A stretch of DNA of 64,000 nucleotides from Pomphorhynchus laevis (lineage: Eukaryota > Acanthocephala > Palaeacanthocephala > Echinorhynchida > Pomphorhynchidae): contig WNNJ02001708.1 of NCBI GenBank assembly GCA_012934845.2, forward strand, positions 1 through 64,000, in the 5' to 3' direction. Positions 1 to 13,600 of the stretch are shown here, piece after piece (position 1 is the stretch's first letter; every line of letters begins with the position of its first letter). The translations under genes and the position numbers were made by a program. Below the pieces are notes generated by a model, which ran no database searches, was not told where the DNA came from, and saw nothing but the letters and a program-made list of their open reading frames with translations.

Positions 1-975
1 TATTATTAGAAATTGGTGTCTTTAATTTATTAATTCGCTTTATTTAATTTAATAATAATTCATTTAATTTAATTTAATTTATTAATAATTTATTAAAAAA
101 ATAAATTATTATATTTGTATTTTATTGATGTAAAGTATATTTTTTTTGTATTTAATTAAGTAAAATTATAGAAACCTTGGATTTATTTAAGATATACTTG
201 CTGAATCCACGATTTAACCAAGTGAGCTTGCCAATTGTCAAGCTCACTCATTCATTCTAACTAGAATGTACAATTTATTAATAAATTTGATATATTTAAT
301 TTATTAATAATTTATTAATATAATAAATTATTATATTTTTATTTAATGAATACATAAATACATTTTAAAATATGGTTATACAAATATATGAAATAAAATT
401 TTTTTAATTGATTTTTAATTTTAAAATCGAAATACACTTGCCTAATAAAGTATATTTATGTAGTCAATATATAAAGTCTACATAAAGTCTTTTTTGTTGC
501 CATAATTATTGTTGTGCATAAAATGTATCTACTTTCGAATGCTACAGTTAATTGTCTTGAATTTTACATTCGCCCAAGTTTTATAATAAATTTATAAATT
601 TTTAAATTCTATAATTTTGTTGTTATTATTTGCTATACGTCAATGTTTTGATTGACCTATATAAATTAATTATCCTATGATTTCCAAGTCAAAATTTATT
701 TTCGTTTTTACATAAAATGATGGTTTTACTGCTTAATTGGAGAGATTACACTGTTTTTAGACGTTTTATAGTGGAATATGATCATAAACGCAGTTAATAA
801 TACAGAAATTAAATTTCCCATTTGTATTTTCAATTTCAAGCTAGATGTTTGTAAAACAGCTTGCTTTAATTGAGAATCTCGAAAGCACTCTCGATTTTCA
901 ACCTTTTAAAATAAATACGTATAATTCTAAAATTAATTTTCAAAATTTGACAATACCCTGTTTTATTTCTTCCAG
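1..975. other. AT-rich stretch, probably intron of PRXL2B copy 1
   Basis: This stretch is AT-rich with no coding exon I can support. It directly precedes the acceptor (tccag, ending at 975) of the first visible exon of PRXL2B copy 1, so it is probably intron. I searched it for the preceding exon (the segment matching 15978-16029 of copy 2) and did not find it; that exon must lie further left or be lost. Confidence 0.5.
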
Positions 976-1344
976 GTCAAATTGGTTTAATACATTTGCA
1001 AAAACAGTCGCTTGCAGCTTTCAAATGATCCGTAAAGTATTAGCTAAATAATATAAATATTATTCGTTCATTAATTTGGCTTCGTTTTTTCTGTAGTCAA
1101 AATCTTTGAATATCAAAGGAAATTTAAAAGGTGATGGTCTTCAAAAAGGCGGTACAATTGTTGTTGATACTGGTAAGCCTTTTTCTTGAATAGCCTCATT
1201 ACAATTTTTTTTATTTTAGACGGTACTCTGCTATACAATTTTACGCAAGCTGACGTAACTGATGAACTTAACATAGACGATATGTTGAACACTCTAAAGA
1301 TTGAACGATCTGTTAAGACGGAAATACAAGCAGATGCTAAGTAG
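976..1344 (+). CDS. PRXL2B: PRXL2B-like gene, copy 1 (last three exons only)
   Basis: These are the 3' exons of a peroxiredoxin-like 2B (prostamide/prostaglandin F synthase-type) gene. The family has a thioredoxin-like fold and is described as reducing prostaglandin H2 and prostamide H2. Exons read 976-1036, 1097-1172 and 1220-1344 (stop TAG), with introns of 60 and 47 bp and GT-AG ends. The exons encode a start like SNWFNTFAKT, the family-typical glycine-rich segment with KGDGLQKGGT, and a C-terminal part with LLYNFTQADVTDEL. The first two exons have exactly the lengths (61 and 76 bp) and phases of the matching exons of copy 2, so this is a tandem paralogue. The redox exons lie outside the window, so whether this copy is functional cannot be judged. 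The last exon ends 18 bp earlier than in copy 2. Confidence 0.75.
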
Positions 1345-1957
1345 TTTGGGCATATTTGCTAGACTATTCATACATTTCTCATTGACATTACCTCCTTTGT
1401 TATCGTTTTAATAACTTATAGTTTTTATTAATTCATTGGAATTGCAATTTTAAGAAATTCATAAAAATTAATAAAGAAATATAGTTTCTGTTTTATTTAT
1501 TTGCTAAATTTTGATTCTTCATATCTAGAAGTCACTAACAGTATTTTTATTGTCGATATTTATGAATCGGCTTACTTGCTGATATTTTAGAACTGATAAC
1601 CATGGACGTATCATATGAAAATGTTGTGAGCTAAAGAAATATTATTGTGGTTATCTGCTTTCATAATTCTAATTGAAGCGATCATTCTTTATTTTATGAA
1701 TGTATAAGAATTTTTCCATCTCATTCATATTCATAAAATTCGTAGTAATTATTTTGACATTTTCAGAAATAATCTCATTTGAATGTAATGTAATTTTAAA
1801 TATTTAAAACATTTATGTAGATTCTTAAATATATAAAATCTATTTAAATATATCGTAATGAATCAACTTTATAATAAATCGTCCGTGATAGAAATAAATA
1901 ATAATGAGTTAGCAATCACCTACTTAAAGCAAAATAATTAAAAATAGGTAAATGTTT
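1345..1957. other. AT-rich intergenic stretch
   Basis: This lies between the converging PRXL2B copy 1 and the minus-strand gene at 1958-2478. It presumably contains both 3' untranslated regions. An AATAAA-like signal occurs around 1470-1480 (aataaagaaatata). I see no coding exon or repeat. Confidence 0.5.
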
Positions 1958-2478
1958 TTATTTGACACGCACATGTACATTTTTGATAAGCGTATTAATT
2001 CTATTCTGATTAAAACGATTCCCATATTTTGCTAACACGTGCAATAATCTACGCTTTGATAAATCTTGCATGCCCTTCATCAAGCCTGTAATAAGTTCAA
2101 AGTAATCAATGAACACATGTAATCAATAAACTCAAAGCTGTCTTATTGTATATACTATCAACTTACTCGAAATTTCAACTGGTGGTACCAAAGAAGGGGT
2201 CGGACTGAAATCATTAGCAGCAGGTGGAACTTTTACCAATTTAATAAAAATAAGATATAGCTCAAATTTTAATTACTTATTGATTCCCGTGTGTGTGGAA
2301 GTTGAAAATGAGGTGTAGATATAGTTTCACTAATTTTCTGATTCTTGTCTGCTTGGATATCCCCATAAATCGGTGACGGCTTTTCAACACTTGAAAAATC
2401 ACCCTCTAAAATACATTTTTTCTGAACATGATGAAATATATCAAACAATTTTAATTCTATCAAATCGGCGATTAACAT
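1958..2478 (-). CDS. Small multi-exon gene of unknown function
   Basis: I do not recognise this protein. Three minus-strand exons join in frame: 2478-2277 (from the first ATG), 2229-2167 and 2085-1958 (stop TAA). The introns are 47 and 81 bp with GT-AG ends, and the second donor is a consensus GTAAGT. The result is 130 codons. The N-terminal part begins MLIADLIELKLFDIF and looks helical. The middle is rich in Pro and Ser (SPTPSLVPPVEIS). The last exon is basic (LSKRRLLHVLAKYGNRF). The frame stays open for a few codons upstream of the ATG, so more N-terminal exons may exist; a candidate is at 4197-4247, although its phase does not join directly. Phases match across both junctions (1 and 1), which is the main evidence that it is a real gene. 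Confidence 0.55.
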
Positions 2479-4196
2479 TTTCAGAAAAACATATTTGCAA
2501 AACTTTTAACAAAATAAATCCAGTTTATCTTAAATTTAATTACTAACATCTAAGATCTCATTTAAAGAAAATTGTTGAATTATTATATTTTGATTATATT
2601 TCGATCATGAAAATATACGAGCGAGTAAGTGTCTTAAAGCACAAAAGCTTTAATATGCCGACAGCATAAAAAAACTTGACAACAAGAGTACCAAATCTAC
2701 AAATGAACGAGCTAGTTCATAAATAAAATAACATTCACAATTTAAATTATCTTTGATTTCGTTACGATAAGATCGATTATTCCGGTAATTTTGACGAAGT
2801 AAATGATTTTTCTAAATTGAAAGTTAAATTTCAAATTAATTAAATTAATTTGTAATTAAAATTTAATCTTTCAAAACTTTAAGAGCCATTCGTTTTATTA
2901 TAAAAAATAAAAAGCTCTGAAATAAATTGTTTAATTTGCAAACTAGTTAATATCAAAAATGTATTTTCATTTGAAAATTAATATATAAAAATGTTATATA
3001 AGATTGAATAAAAATGTTATAAGATCTTATAAAAATTTTATATAAGATTTTCTACGGATTAAAATAAAACATGTTCGACGGATGTTTGTTATTTTCTATT
3101 CACTATTACGAAATTACTTATTTACTGTAAAAATAATAACGAAAAGTTAAAAGCAACGAGCATACCATTCGAAACATTGTCGTTTATTAACTTTAAAATA
3201 AATAATTAAAATCCATTAGATCCATCATAATCAATAACTCAATGAGTGCACAATCGAGATGTAAAAATGTCGTTCGAACATGAATTTGAAACTGAATTTA
3301 ATGTACATTTTAAAAACTATGAAAATACATAAACGCTTTTCATTGAATTCACTTTAAAATTCCTGTTATTAATTTATAACATTTAATTTAATCAAAGGAA
3401 TTTTTTAAATCTAAAACTGAATTCATTTATTAAATTTTTCAATTACAAAATTATTGTGAATTGCATTTCCGATATCACAATCTGACAAAGCGAATTTATT
3501 GCTTATAAAATTATATGTCAAATATTAACAATATGCTAATTGTGCTTTAATTAAAGAGCAACTTGTAGATAATCTTTTATTTAGCATTGAAGCTTCAACC
3601 AGCGGATTTAACAATGACCCATTGGACTATCCAGAAAACGGTGGAGTCAAATACACGCATATACGTATAGTACTACTGCGATATCTTTATTAACAAACTT
3701 AATTTTTACAGGTCAATAAATGCAAATTAAGAATCGAATAGAAGATAACAATAAAAACTAACATTTTTATTGTACGTAAAGATAATTTTGTCATTTAAAG
3801 TGAAAACACTTTGGGTTAAAAAATGAAACCCAATTATTATAATTCTAAATGCACAATTACAAAATTGACGTATAATTCTGAATGTCCACAAAATTGACGT
3901 ATAATTTTGATTAAAATTATAATTTATAATTAAAAATCAAAATAACTGCCATCAGATCGAAGCATTCATTTAAAACGAAATTAAAATATTCCAAAATAAA
4001 TAATTAAAATATTCGAAATGTATAAAATGACATTTGAAAATGAATTTATAACTGGATTTAATGGGTATTCGAAAAGTGTCAATGCACAGCCGTGTTCAAT
4101 TGTATTTACTAAATTCACTGAATTATATAATAATTCAACACACATTTACAAATTAATTTTTAACAGTTTAGCAATATCTGTAATTTTTTAATTTAC

Positions 4197-4247
4197 CTGT
4201 ATTTTCATCGGCATTTGGTTCTTCAATTTGCGGCACAGAATCATCGG
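4197..4247 (-). CDS. Candidate short exon of the unknown minus-strand gene
   Basis: This 51-bp minus-strand segment has an acceptor (aatag) before 4247 and a donor (gtaaat) after 4197. It reads DDSVPQIEEPNADENT, an acidic and proline-containing stretch. It enters with two bases and leaves with one. It could be an upstream exon of the gene at 1958-2478, but an intermediate exon would be needed to reconcile the phases. The assignment rests only on splice-like borders and composition. Confidence 0.3.
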
Positions 4248-6955
4248 CTATTGGCGAATAATGAAAACACATAAAATCAGATTGAGTTTATTTTAATAAA
4301 TGTATCTAACAAGAACTGTCACTCAAGCGTAGATCATGTCAACATCGTAATTCTGCATTGTAAATAGCAAGGGTGTCTTAACTAAGATCCACATGAACCC
4401 TTTGAGGACCGAAATTAATATTAGTACAGGTCACAAGCGTTTGATTCGTTGATAAAATGTGTTCAATATCCATAATTTACAAAAACTCTACATTTAAAGC
4501 TAAAGATATTGGAAAACTGCAGTATGTAATTTTATCTAGTACTACTTCGTTATAAACTCACGTTGTTAGGGGGTGCAGGGACAAAATGATGCTCTGTTAG
4601 AAGTACGATAGTACGGAGCATTTTAAGGGAATCAATTATCTAAAACATTTTCCAGCTACATTATACCGTTATTTATTGCTACGCAGTACTTTTGCAAATA
4701 ACAGAGGAGCAATACACAAAGAATATAAGCGGATTAGTAATTTGACTCAGATGTTTCAATTTCGTGTGTTGGATCGAAAACATAAGCTTGTTAACAATTT
4801 TAAAATCTTAATATAATTTTGAAATTCCGTGCAATCGAGGTTGACTAAAGAAAATAAAAACAGTTTATCATTTTTAGATAATGGTGATATCTAAAGAAAC
4901 TGTCAACAGTATGAACTCGACAAAGTTTTAAAAGTTGGTGATATTTCTAATATTGCTATATGAACAATCAATCCGCAAAATATATAGTTAATATCATCCG
5001 CATATGACTTGTTTCAAAGGCCTATATTAATTTGTCCTGAAAAATAATTATATGACCAACGATATAACTAATTGGCTTTAGCAAAATACTCTCTACTTGG
5101 GACGTAACAGGTCATTTCATATTTATATATTAAGCAATAAAGATATAATCAATAAATATGCAAATTCCTGAGCGTTACTTCAATAAACAGTAACTTCAAT
5201 AAGCAGTAACTTTAATTTTATAATTTGATTATAATTTTAAATGATTTTATTAAATAATTTTATTTATTTTGTTCCTTTGCTAATTGTCATAATAGTGAAA
5301 GACATTGAAACTAATAAGGCCATTGCACTTTATGAAATGATAACAATTAAACAATTTAAACTTAATCTTTAGTTTATTTATTTTTATTGGAAAATAAAAA
5401 TAACAAATAAGTCAAATTTCCATAAGTTCCTTCTTTATTTGCCATAAAAAAACTAAAAAAATTAAAAATTTAAATATTTTTAAAATTTTTAAATGTTTTA
5501 AACATCTTTGAATCTCTCATACATTTAAACCAATGTATGGGATTTCAGACATCAACAATAGGTCATCACTTTAATTATTGCCGAATTAAAACGTTTTGAA
5601 TTAAAATTTTAGAGTTAATTATTCCTTGGTGAACTATCATCATTTATTCTGCTTAAATTGAACTTAACAAAATATACGCTTTAGTTATACGATTGGATTA
5701 TTTATTTGCTCTAATTTCATATCTACATGTATCTTTGTGATAATAAAGATAAGTTTTAAAGTGTATCTTTATAAACTTATCTTTGTAAGTTTATAAAGCA
5801 TTAAGAAGGCTACAAAATTTCATTCCAAGATGTCTGTATTTTCATTTGCAGCAAAAATGTTAGTGCCGTACAGTTTGTACAGGATGGATGAACGATAAAT
5901 GTTGAATGATAAAACCAGAAACGTTTAAAAGCAAATAAAATTAATCACAACTTGTAAACTGTGAAAAGTAAAATAGTATTTACATAAGAATTAACAACAG
6001 ATAATTACAACGAAAATAATTTTATAATTTCCATTAAAATAAATTTTGAAGTTCTAATTTTATAATTAATATTCAATATTTTTAATTATTAATAAATTAA
6101 ATATTTAATTTTGATTATATTTATTAAAAAGTTACTCACTTTAAAGCATCAATGAATTTATAAATTAATAAATCAACTAAAAATATACAATAACGGAAAC
6201 TCTCAATACTTTATTTCGAGGAGAATAAGATATATTTCAGAAGAGAACAATAATTATCAGTGCTTAGTCGTACCTACTAAGCTAAATCTTTTACTTATTT
6301 CCCAATCGCCTTAGGTTTATTTTGACATTTTTCAGAAGAGAACATTACATTAGTACAATAGGGTTAGATAAATCTCAATAGCCAAGATATAGCTTTTAGG
6401 AAAGCTTTTAATGAAAACGAGATGTTTCTCATTTGTCAAAGATTGTTATGAATCGTTTTTTCGCTCAATGTTTGCGCAGCGAGGATGGTTACATAAGAAG
6501 ACTAAATTTGTTTAACTATATGTGCTGTCATCAGTTTTTGCTAGTTTAATATAAGAAACTGTTGTTATAATCGCTTATCTAAGGTTAATTTATTTTATAT
6601 TTATTTAATTTGTTTCATTTATTAATGATTTATTGTTTAAATAATAAGTTATTTATTGTAATAAATAATTACTATTTAATTCTATACATTCATTTGAATC
6701 TACAATTGAAACAATGATTTTAGTCGTTACTGATTGAAGCTAAGGTATAATTAGTAGTTTAAATACGAAGTCTTATATTTTAACAATACAATCTTATTTA
6801 AATTTCCCAACCAATTAATAATTAACTTTAATTATTAATTAAAATTAATTAATAATTTTAATAATTAAAATTAAAAATTTATTATTTAACTTATTATTTT
6901 AAAATAATTTCTAAAACAATAAAACTTTTATATTAATTAGTTTCAGTACTGTGTT

Positions 6956-6988
6956 AATATGATGTTAACACCATGTTAACATCATATT
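6956..6988. repeat. Perfect short inverted repeat
   Basis: The arms are 14 bp (aatatgatgttaac and its complement) around a 5-base centre (accat). It sits in noncoding AT-rich DNA. It may be a foldback remnant or a chance palindrome favoured by base composition. Confidence 0.6.
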
Positions 6989-7108
6989 ATACCATAATAT
7001 AACTCATAATGATATTGATAAATCGAGCTGTCAAAAAGAGATTAACCATTTTGCAATTATCGAATATTAATATAGACATTTCGATTTTTTTATTAGAAAA
7101 AATGTCGA

Positions 7109-7299
7109 AATGTTTATATCAAATCAAAGAGGTATCAAACGCTAAAAATTCAAGCTCGTATGATCTCTATATTTGAGTAATATATTAAAAATATTAAAGT
7201 TTCTTTAACTTTAACATTTTCAATATATTATTCAAATATAGAGATCATACAAGCATGAATTTTTAGCGTTTGATACCTCTTTGATTTGATATAAACATT
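7109..7299. repeat. Long foldback (about 93-bp arms, 5-base loop)
   Basis: The left arm (7109-7201) and right arm (7207-7299) are inverted copies with only a handful of mismatches and a loop of tcttt. A smaller hairpin built on acatttcga/tcgaaatgt abuts it at about 7077-7112. It lies about 370 bp upstream of the first coding exon of PRXL2B copy 2. It may be a MITE-like foldback, or if transcribed a long hairpin RNA. No terminal motif or clear target duplication is visible. Confidence 0.7.
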
Positions 7300-7665
7300 A
7301 GGAACTCTTATTTTGTAACAATTCATCATTTCACATTGGATGTAATATGCAATAAAAATGCAATATTTATGATATCCACTTGTTTTACACAAAAATAATG
7401 CATTTAATTGTTACTAAATGATGTTTTTTAATTTATGTCACGGTTATGTCATTTCTTAGACAAGTTTGAAATAAAAAATCTTAAAATTTACAAAGTCCTC
7501 AATCTTAATGATACTATTTGATTTTTCTAAATTTATTAATCATTAAAAATTTATTATTAATATAAATATTTTGAAATAATCTTTATTCAATGAATTACTT
7601 CTATAATTTATTCGTTGCAATTATAATTGAACTGACGATGTTACAAATATAAACGTATTTTATAG

Positions 7666-10600
7666 ATGGCAAAAATAAGGCAAGCTGTTGCAAATGCTAC
7701 AGTCAAAAACACAAATACAAATCAGGTAATTGTGAAACAAAGGTACTGGTTGCTTCCGATTGGATATTAGTGATCGTTATGATTTTATGATCGCTATAAG
7801 ATTATACATTTTATAAGAACATAATAACCAACCACAAATTCAGATTTTTTTTAATTTTAGAAATTTTATTCATACACAAAAAATCCAAATTTTAGCAACA
7901 CCAAGTTTTGGTAAATTCATATGGTTATCTTCCTCAGTGCATGGAACTACTTAAAGTTTCGAGCACTGAATCAGCATTTCCGATCTGTATTTCCTGGCTT
8001 ACGCGCTGGATGAGATACGAACCGGATGAGGGTCTATACAGTGATGGCGCGGTAATTTTCCAAGCATTGAGAAGAACGCTGATGCGTTCTAGACCATCGC
8101 GTTAAAGGCCTCAATAGCGATTGGGCAAAAATTATATCCATTGGATTTTATGGAAATATATTTTTGTCTTTTTCTGTCTTCGGCCTGGTTTGCTACAACG
8201 CCGGATCCCACTATTGCTGAGACTAAATAGCTGGTAGATAAGGGGCCGACGCAGGTGAAGTCCCAACACACGGGTTTGCCTCTCTGCCATGGAATCATTG
8301 TTACGCCATCCGTGCGTTTGCCGTTAGATCTTGTTAGACCAGGCGGTTCGAGACGGCTAGGAATGTGGGATTTCAAATCCAGATTGTATTTAAAGTATAA
8401 AATTCTACAGGCAAAAAATTAATTAAATCAAAATTTAAAAATGAAACTACAATTGTTGGCTGTCAAAGATGTAAGATACCCAGACAATATGTTGGGAAAA
8501 TGTATTTTCGCCGAATAAATATGTACAAAAACCAAACTAATTAATGTACAAACTAACTCTTGACACGACTTGGGCATCTTTCGACAATACGCATTTGTGG
8601 ACAAAATATGCAATTAGCAATGTCGGTAAAAACGTTTCAGTAAAGCTCAACAATAAAGTGTTAATACATTGTGATGCAATTGTATTAAATTGCACAATGA
8701 CCCTATAGTTGACACTTTTTAGTGTATAAAATTATAAAGAATAAACCTTTATTTTCAAAGATCAAGTGAAATATGGAACATAAGTAAATATGTAAATAGC
8801 AATATGTAAATGATATTTTTTAAATGAACATGATATTACCTCACGTAATTTTAATTTTGAAATTTTTGGCTCTTATGCTAGATTGGCAAAGCTCATTTTG
8901 AGTAAAAAGTTTTCAAATAAATTTTAAAATATTGTATTTTTAGATGGCCTTATCTTGACCTTGACAAATAACGTACCGTGACGGTACATGATCTGTTTTT
9001 TTAAGATTAGTTGTATGTGTAAATGGCATCATAATGGGCAAATTCCCAGAAACTGGAAATCTCAGTTGAAAAATTGCAATTAAAAACAGTAATCTTGAAT
9101 AATATTAAATCTTAAATCTAATAAAATTTTGAAGATAATGACATTGTTTCGTGGGTTTTATCGGTTTAACACTTCCAAACATTCTGACTGCTTTTTATTT
9201 ACACTATTATTTACACTATTATTTACACTATTATTTACACTATTATTTACACCACCTTTTACACTATTTTAGAGCATGCATCTACTCTATAAATATTAAG
9301 CTGAAGAAAAATATTTTGGTATTAGAAACATAACTTTTAATGACATAAATTTATTGTTGCATTTTTGAAATATCCGAATGTTTTTAGTTTTACTAGATAC
9401 AACATTTATCTTTCATTTATTAATAATCGGCTTTTAGAATCATCACATCACCTTTAGCACTTCTCTTCTATTAAACTCAATTTATATTCTTTTATCTCAT
9501 TTACCTCATTTACCTCATTTTTCATGAAAATCCCTGATCAGTAGAAGCGATCTCACATTACTCCGATATACAAAAAAGGGAACAGAGAAGATTCGTCCAA
9601 TTATCGCCCTGTAAGTCTGACAAGCGTTGTATGTCTTTTTCTTCTTCTTATTCTTCAGCCTTTGTCTCGCTTTGAGGCAAGGTCGGCTATGTGAGATTTA
9701 ACCCTCAATTTCGCTCTATTTTCGGCTTGGTCTGGGTGAAGTCCAGCTGCCTTGAGATCTGTGTGAAGGCCATCTAACCATCGGTGCTTGGGTCGACCTC
9801 TCGGGCGTTTGTCTATGATCTCATACTTTAAGGCGGTCTTTGCAAGGGAATAATTTTCACTCCGCAACACGTGGCCATACCACCGGAGTCTGGCCCCTTG
9901 CATTTTATTTACGATAGGGGCGACGCCGTATCTTCGGAGGATGTCCATATTTCTCACGTGGTCATACCGGGTAATTCCGCTTATCCACCGCAGCATTTTC
10001 GTCTCCATGACCGCAAAGCGTCGTTCCGCTGCCTTGGTAATAGGCAAGCACTCTGTGCCGTACATAGCCACAGGGCGAATGATTGAGCGGTAGATCTTTG
10101 ATTTCAGGTGATCCTTGATGCGACGGTCACATAAAACACCTGTCGTCGCTCGCCATTTTGTCCACGCTGAGCTTATTCGTGCATTGACTTCATAAGTCAC
10201 GTCGCCGCTTGCCGAGAGTATGGTTCCGAGGTACTTGAACCGGTCCGTTCGTCTCAGGTCAAAGCCATTAATATTGATGGTGCCACTTTCATGTGAGTCT
10301 GTTGTGAGTTATTCGGTCTTGTCTAGATTAAGTCGTAGTCCGTATTGTGCGAGTCGGTTATTCCATACAGTAGTTGATTCCTCCAGGTCCTTTTTGTTGT
10401 CCGCCGCCAGACATCGTCAGCGTAAAGAATGGTATATGGAATCGATTGGATATCACGCGTTAAAGCGCTCATAACTGTGTTGAATAATGCCGGTGAGAGA
10501 GCACTTTCTTGATGGTCCCTCACTGATATTTGAAATGGCTGTGACATTCCAGCTGCGCATAGAACCCGACTTTCGGTATTCTCGTAGAGCAGCATCACCC

Positions 10601-13600
10601 ATCGGATTAGATGTTCCGGGACTTGATGCTGACGCAGCGCATACCATATTAATTCATGTGGTACACGATCAAAAGCCTTTTCCAAATCCAAGAATACAAC
10701 GTGGAGCGGCTGATTTTTCTCCAAGTGTTTTTCTAGGAGCAGTCGTGCTGCGTGGATAGCGTCAGTGGTGCCACAGTTTTTTACGAATCCTGTTTGGTTT
10801 ACGGTGATATCAACAATGTCACGGATACGCTTATCTAGAATTCGTTCAAATATTTTCATCGTTTGCGAGAGCAGTCGAATTGGACGGTGACTTGAGCAGT
10901 CCGCTGCGTTCCCCTTCTTTTTCCATATTGGTATCGTGGTGCTGCTCTGCCAGTCGCTCGGTATCCTATACTCATCAATAATCTTGTTGAAGAAACTGGT
11001 TAGCCAGGGGATTGGGTCCCAGCTTTTGGCTTTCCAGAGCTCAGTCGCAATGTCGTCTGGACCTGTGGCTTTGCTAGTCATCATACGCTTTAATGCATCT
11101 TTCACCTCGTCCCCACTTATTTGAGGTAATGAACCGGACGTTTCTGCAACTTTTGGGATCGGTAGATGCGGAAACTCTTCATTTGAGATTTCCTCAAAAT
11201 GATCACGCCATCTATCTCGAACTTTCTGTCGATCAATTATTAGTTTGCCGTCCCTTCGATTAATGCAGTAAAACTTTTCGATGTCCTGCGTGTTTTGATG
11301 CCTTCGCTTCACAAGCCGAAATAGGTCTCGTTCACCATCGCGTGTATCGAGTCTTTTGTGCACCTTATCGTAGTGTACAGCTCTGGCAATCGCAACGGCC
11401 TTTTTTGAGTTTCTCTTGGCTAGGTGGTATGCGTGCAAGTTTGCCTGTGCCTTGTCGCTGAGATATATATGGAACATTCGTTTCTTATCCTTGACTTTCG
11501 ATTTCACATCTTCAGTCCAGAGCCACGTATCGCGTTTAATGTATCTTTTACCGGCTTTTGTACGACCAAGTGTCTTATCCACTATGGTATGTACTATATG
11601 TGCAGTCTTGCTCCACGTTTCTTCAACTGTGGTTACTTCGGGAAGCCGTATCCTCGAGATTATCTCTGCTTCCCTACCGCCAAAATTCCACCATTTGGTT
11701 CTTGATGGTCCCATGCGATTTTCCATTACGTTTTGCTGCGGTGGCCTGATTTTCATGACTGCAATTATTGGGCGGTGTTGCGTTGTTAGTGTCTCGTATG
11801 GTAAGGCCTTGACATTAGTTACAGTGGACAAGTTTTTACGCCGCACGAGAATATAATCGATTTGGGTTTTAATGTTCGTGCTGTAATATGTTGGGAGCTG
11901 CGTGGATCGCTTGATGAACCATGTATTAGTAATAACGAGATCATGCGAGTCAGCAAACTCAATTATTCGTTCTCCATCCTTATTCCGTCGACCATAGCCT
12001 TTGACACCATGGCATGGAGATCCATCAGCAGTCTGCCCGACATGTCCGTTGAGATCTCCAGCAATTATGATGAGGTCTGCAGGAGAGATTTCCCGTGTGT
12101 GAGCGTCTAGCGTTTCCCAGAAGGCATCTTTCTCCATCTCACTGCGTCCAGTCTGTGGTGCATATGCGGAGAAAATGTGAGCTATGCGGTTCGCAGTTGC
12201 AATGCTTATTTTCATGAGTCGATCGGTGTAGCGACTGATCTCCATAACTGAATCACGGAGTCGATCAGAAATTGCAATACCTACTCTGCTGCTAGTTCCC
12301 ACCGTACCATAGTAGAGAAGCTTGTAGCCACTGTTACCACGTTCCTGCTCCATATTGTACGCTTTAGATCCGTTCCACCGTGTTTCATGCAGTGCACAAA
12401 TATCTATTTGTCTTCGTCTCAGCATTAATGCGATCTCCTCAACGTTACCAGTGAGAGTACCTACGTTCAGAGATGCTACACGAATCTTTTCGCCTGACGT
12501 CTCCTTATTCCTTTGGACTTGCTTGCTTGTGCCCCGACGCCGTCCTTGCGTCAGGAACCCTCGTATATTTTTCGGCCGAGCCGGGACCCGCTCTGCCGCG
12601 TCGATTGCGGTGTACGCCCTAGTCCCAGTGCAAACGTTGGAAGGCTTTTCTGTCATGATGCGTCGATTTGATTTTGTGACTGGTCCTGTCGCAACAGCCT
12701 ATCGTCAACCACAGTTATAAGCGGTGGGCCTAGCCGGTACTAAACCAATAGGATAACTTGTCCGGCAACAAGTGGCAGATCCTTATTTAATGGCGGGATC
12801 GACTCGCCATATCATAGCGTTAAGCCCTCATTGGATGAATGGATTTTTATAGACGTAAAGCTGCCACGCTTTACGACGCCATCGCGATAACGCTACTGCT
12901 TGCTGTCCGCGACTGCTTATTCGTCAAGCCGAAGCTCGCTTATATCGCAGCTAACATGCATATCTGCAGGTCCTTCCTTTATCCGCAACCTGGGGACGCG
13001 CGGCGTGGCACAAGCTATGCCGCTCCGCCGCCAAGCGTTGACAAGCGTTATATGTAAATGTCTTAAAAGGTTCGTGCATAAATACATCACTTCTCATATG
13101 GATAGATTTAAACTTCTGCACACATCTCAACATGGATTCCACATAGGTCGATCATGCCTCAGTAATTTAATTATGGCTCGTGAAAATTGGGCAGATGTAG
13201 TAGCGGATGAGTGTGGGGTCGATGTAATTTTAGAAAATAAAAATTAAAAAAAAAACAATTTTGATATTCTGATGAATTTGATAGAATAATAATTTTTATA
13301 AAAGTTAAAAAGTTGTTATAATTAAGATATGCAAGAAATTTTATCATATCTTATCATCACATCCTATCCCGTTAAATCAACTTAAGCACTTCTCCTTTTT
13401 ACTCAATTTATCTTCTTTAATCCCATTTACCTCATTTTTCATATTTTTTACCATTTAATTAAACATATGATTGCTGTTACTTTTATAAAATTTAAAACTA
13501 ATGTAATAAACTTCTGTTAGTTTTATAAAATTTATTTTTCATCAAATTCTTCCGGATCAAAAATTGATTTTTCTTACTTTTTAAAGACAATTGTTAGTGT

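Larger units (their letters stand above)
2479..7665. other. AT-rich intergenic region with foldbacks
   Basis: This is about 5 kb of very AT-rich DNA between the minus-strand gene at 1958-2478 and the first exon of PRXL2B copy 2. Apart from the candidate exon at 4197-4247 and the foldbacks at 6956-6988 and 7109-7299, I see no long open frame, no retroelement motif and no RNA gene. Confidence 0.5.

Noticed and set aside
845-1051. 68-codon + strand frame starting MFVKQLALIENLESTLDFQ.
   Set aside because: Its last part is exon 976-1036 of PRXL2B copy 1; the portion upstream of the tccag acceptor is intron read through by chance.
9196-9253. CRISPR-like array.
   Set aside because: The copies are contiguous 12-bp units without spacers; a microsatellite. 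No CRISPR array is present anywhere in the window.
10323-12656. Possible host gene of the craniofacial development protein 2 type.
   Set aside because: Endonuclease and RT motifs, the target duplication and the (AAG)-type tail show it is an RTE retrotransposon; the host-gene name is a common annotation error.
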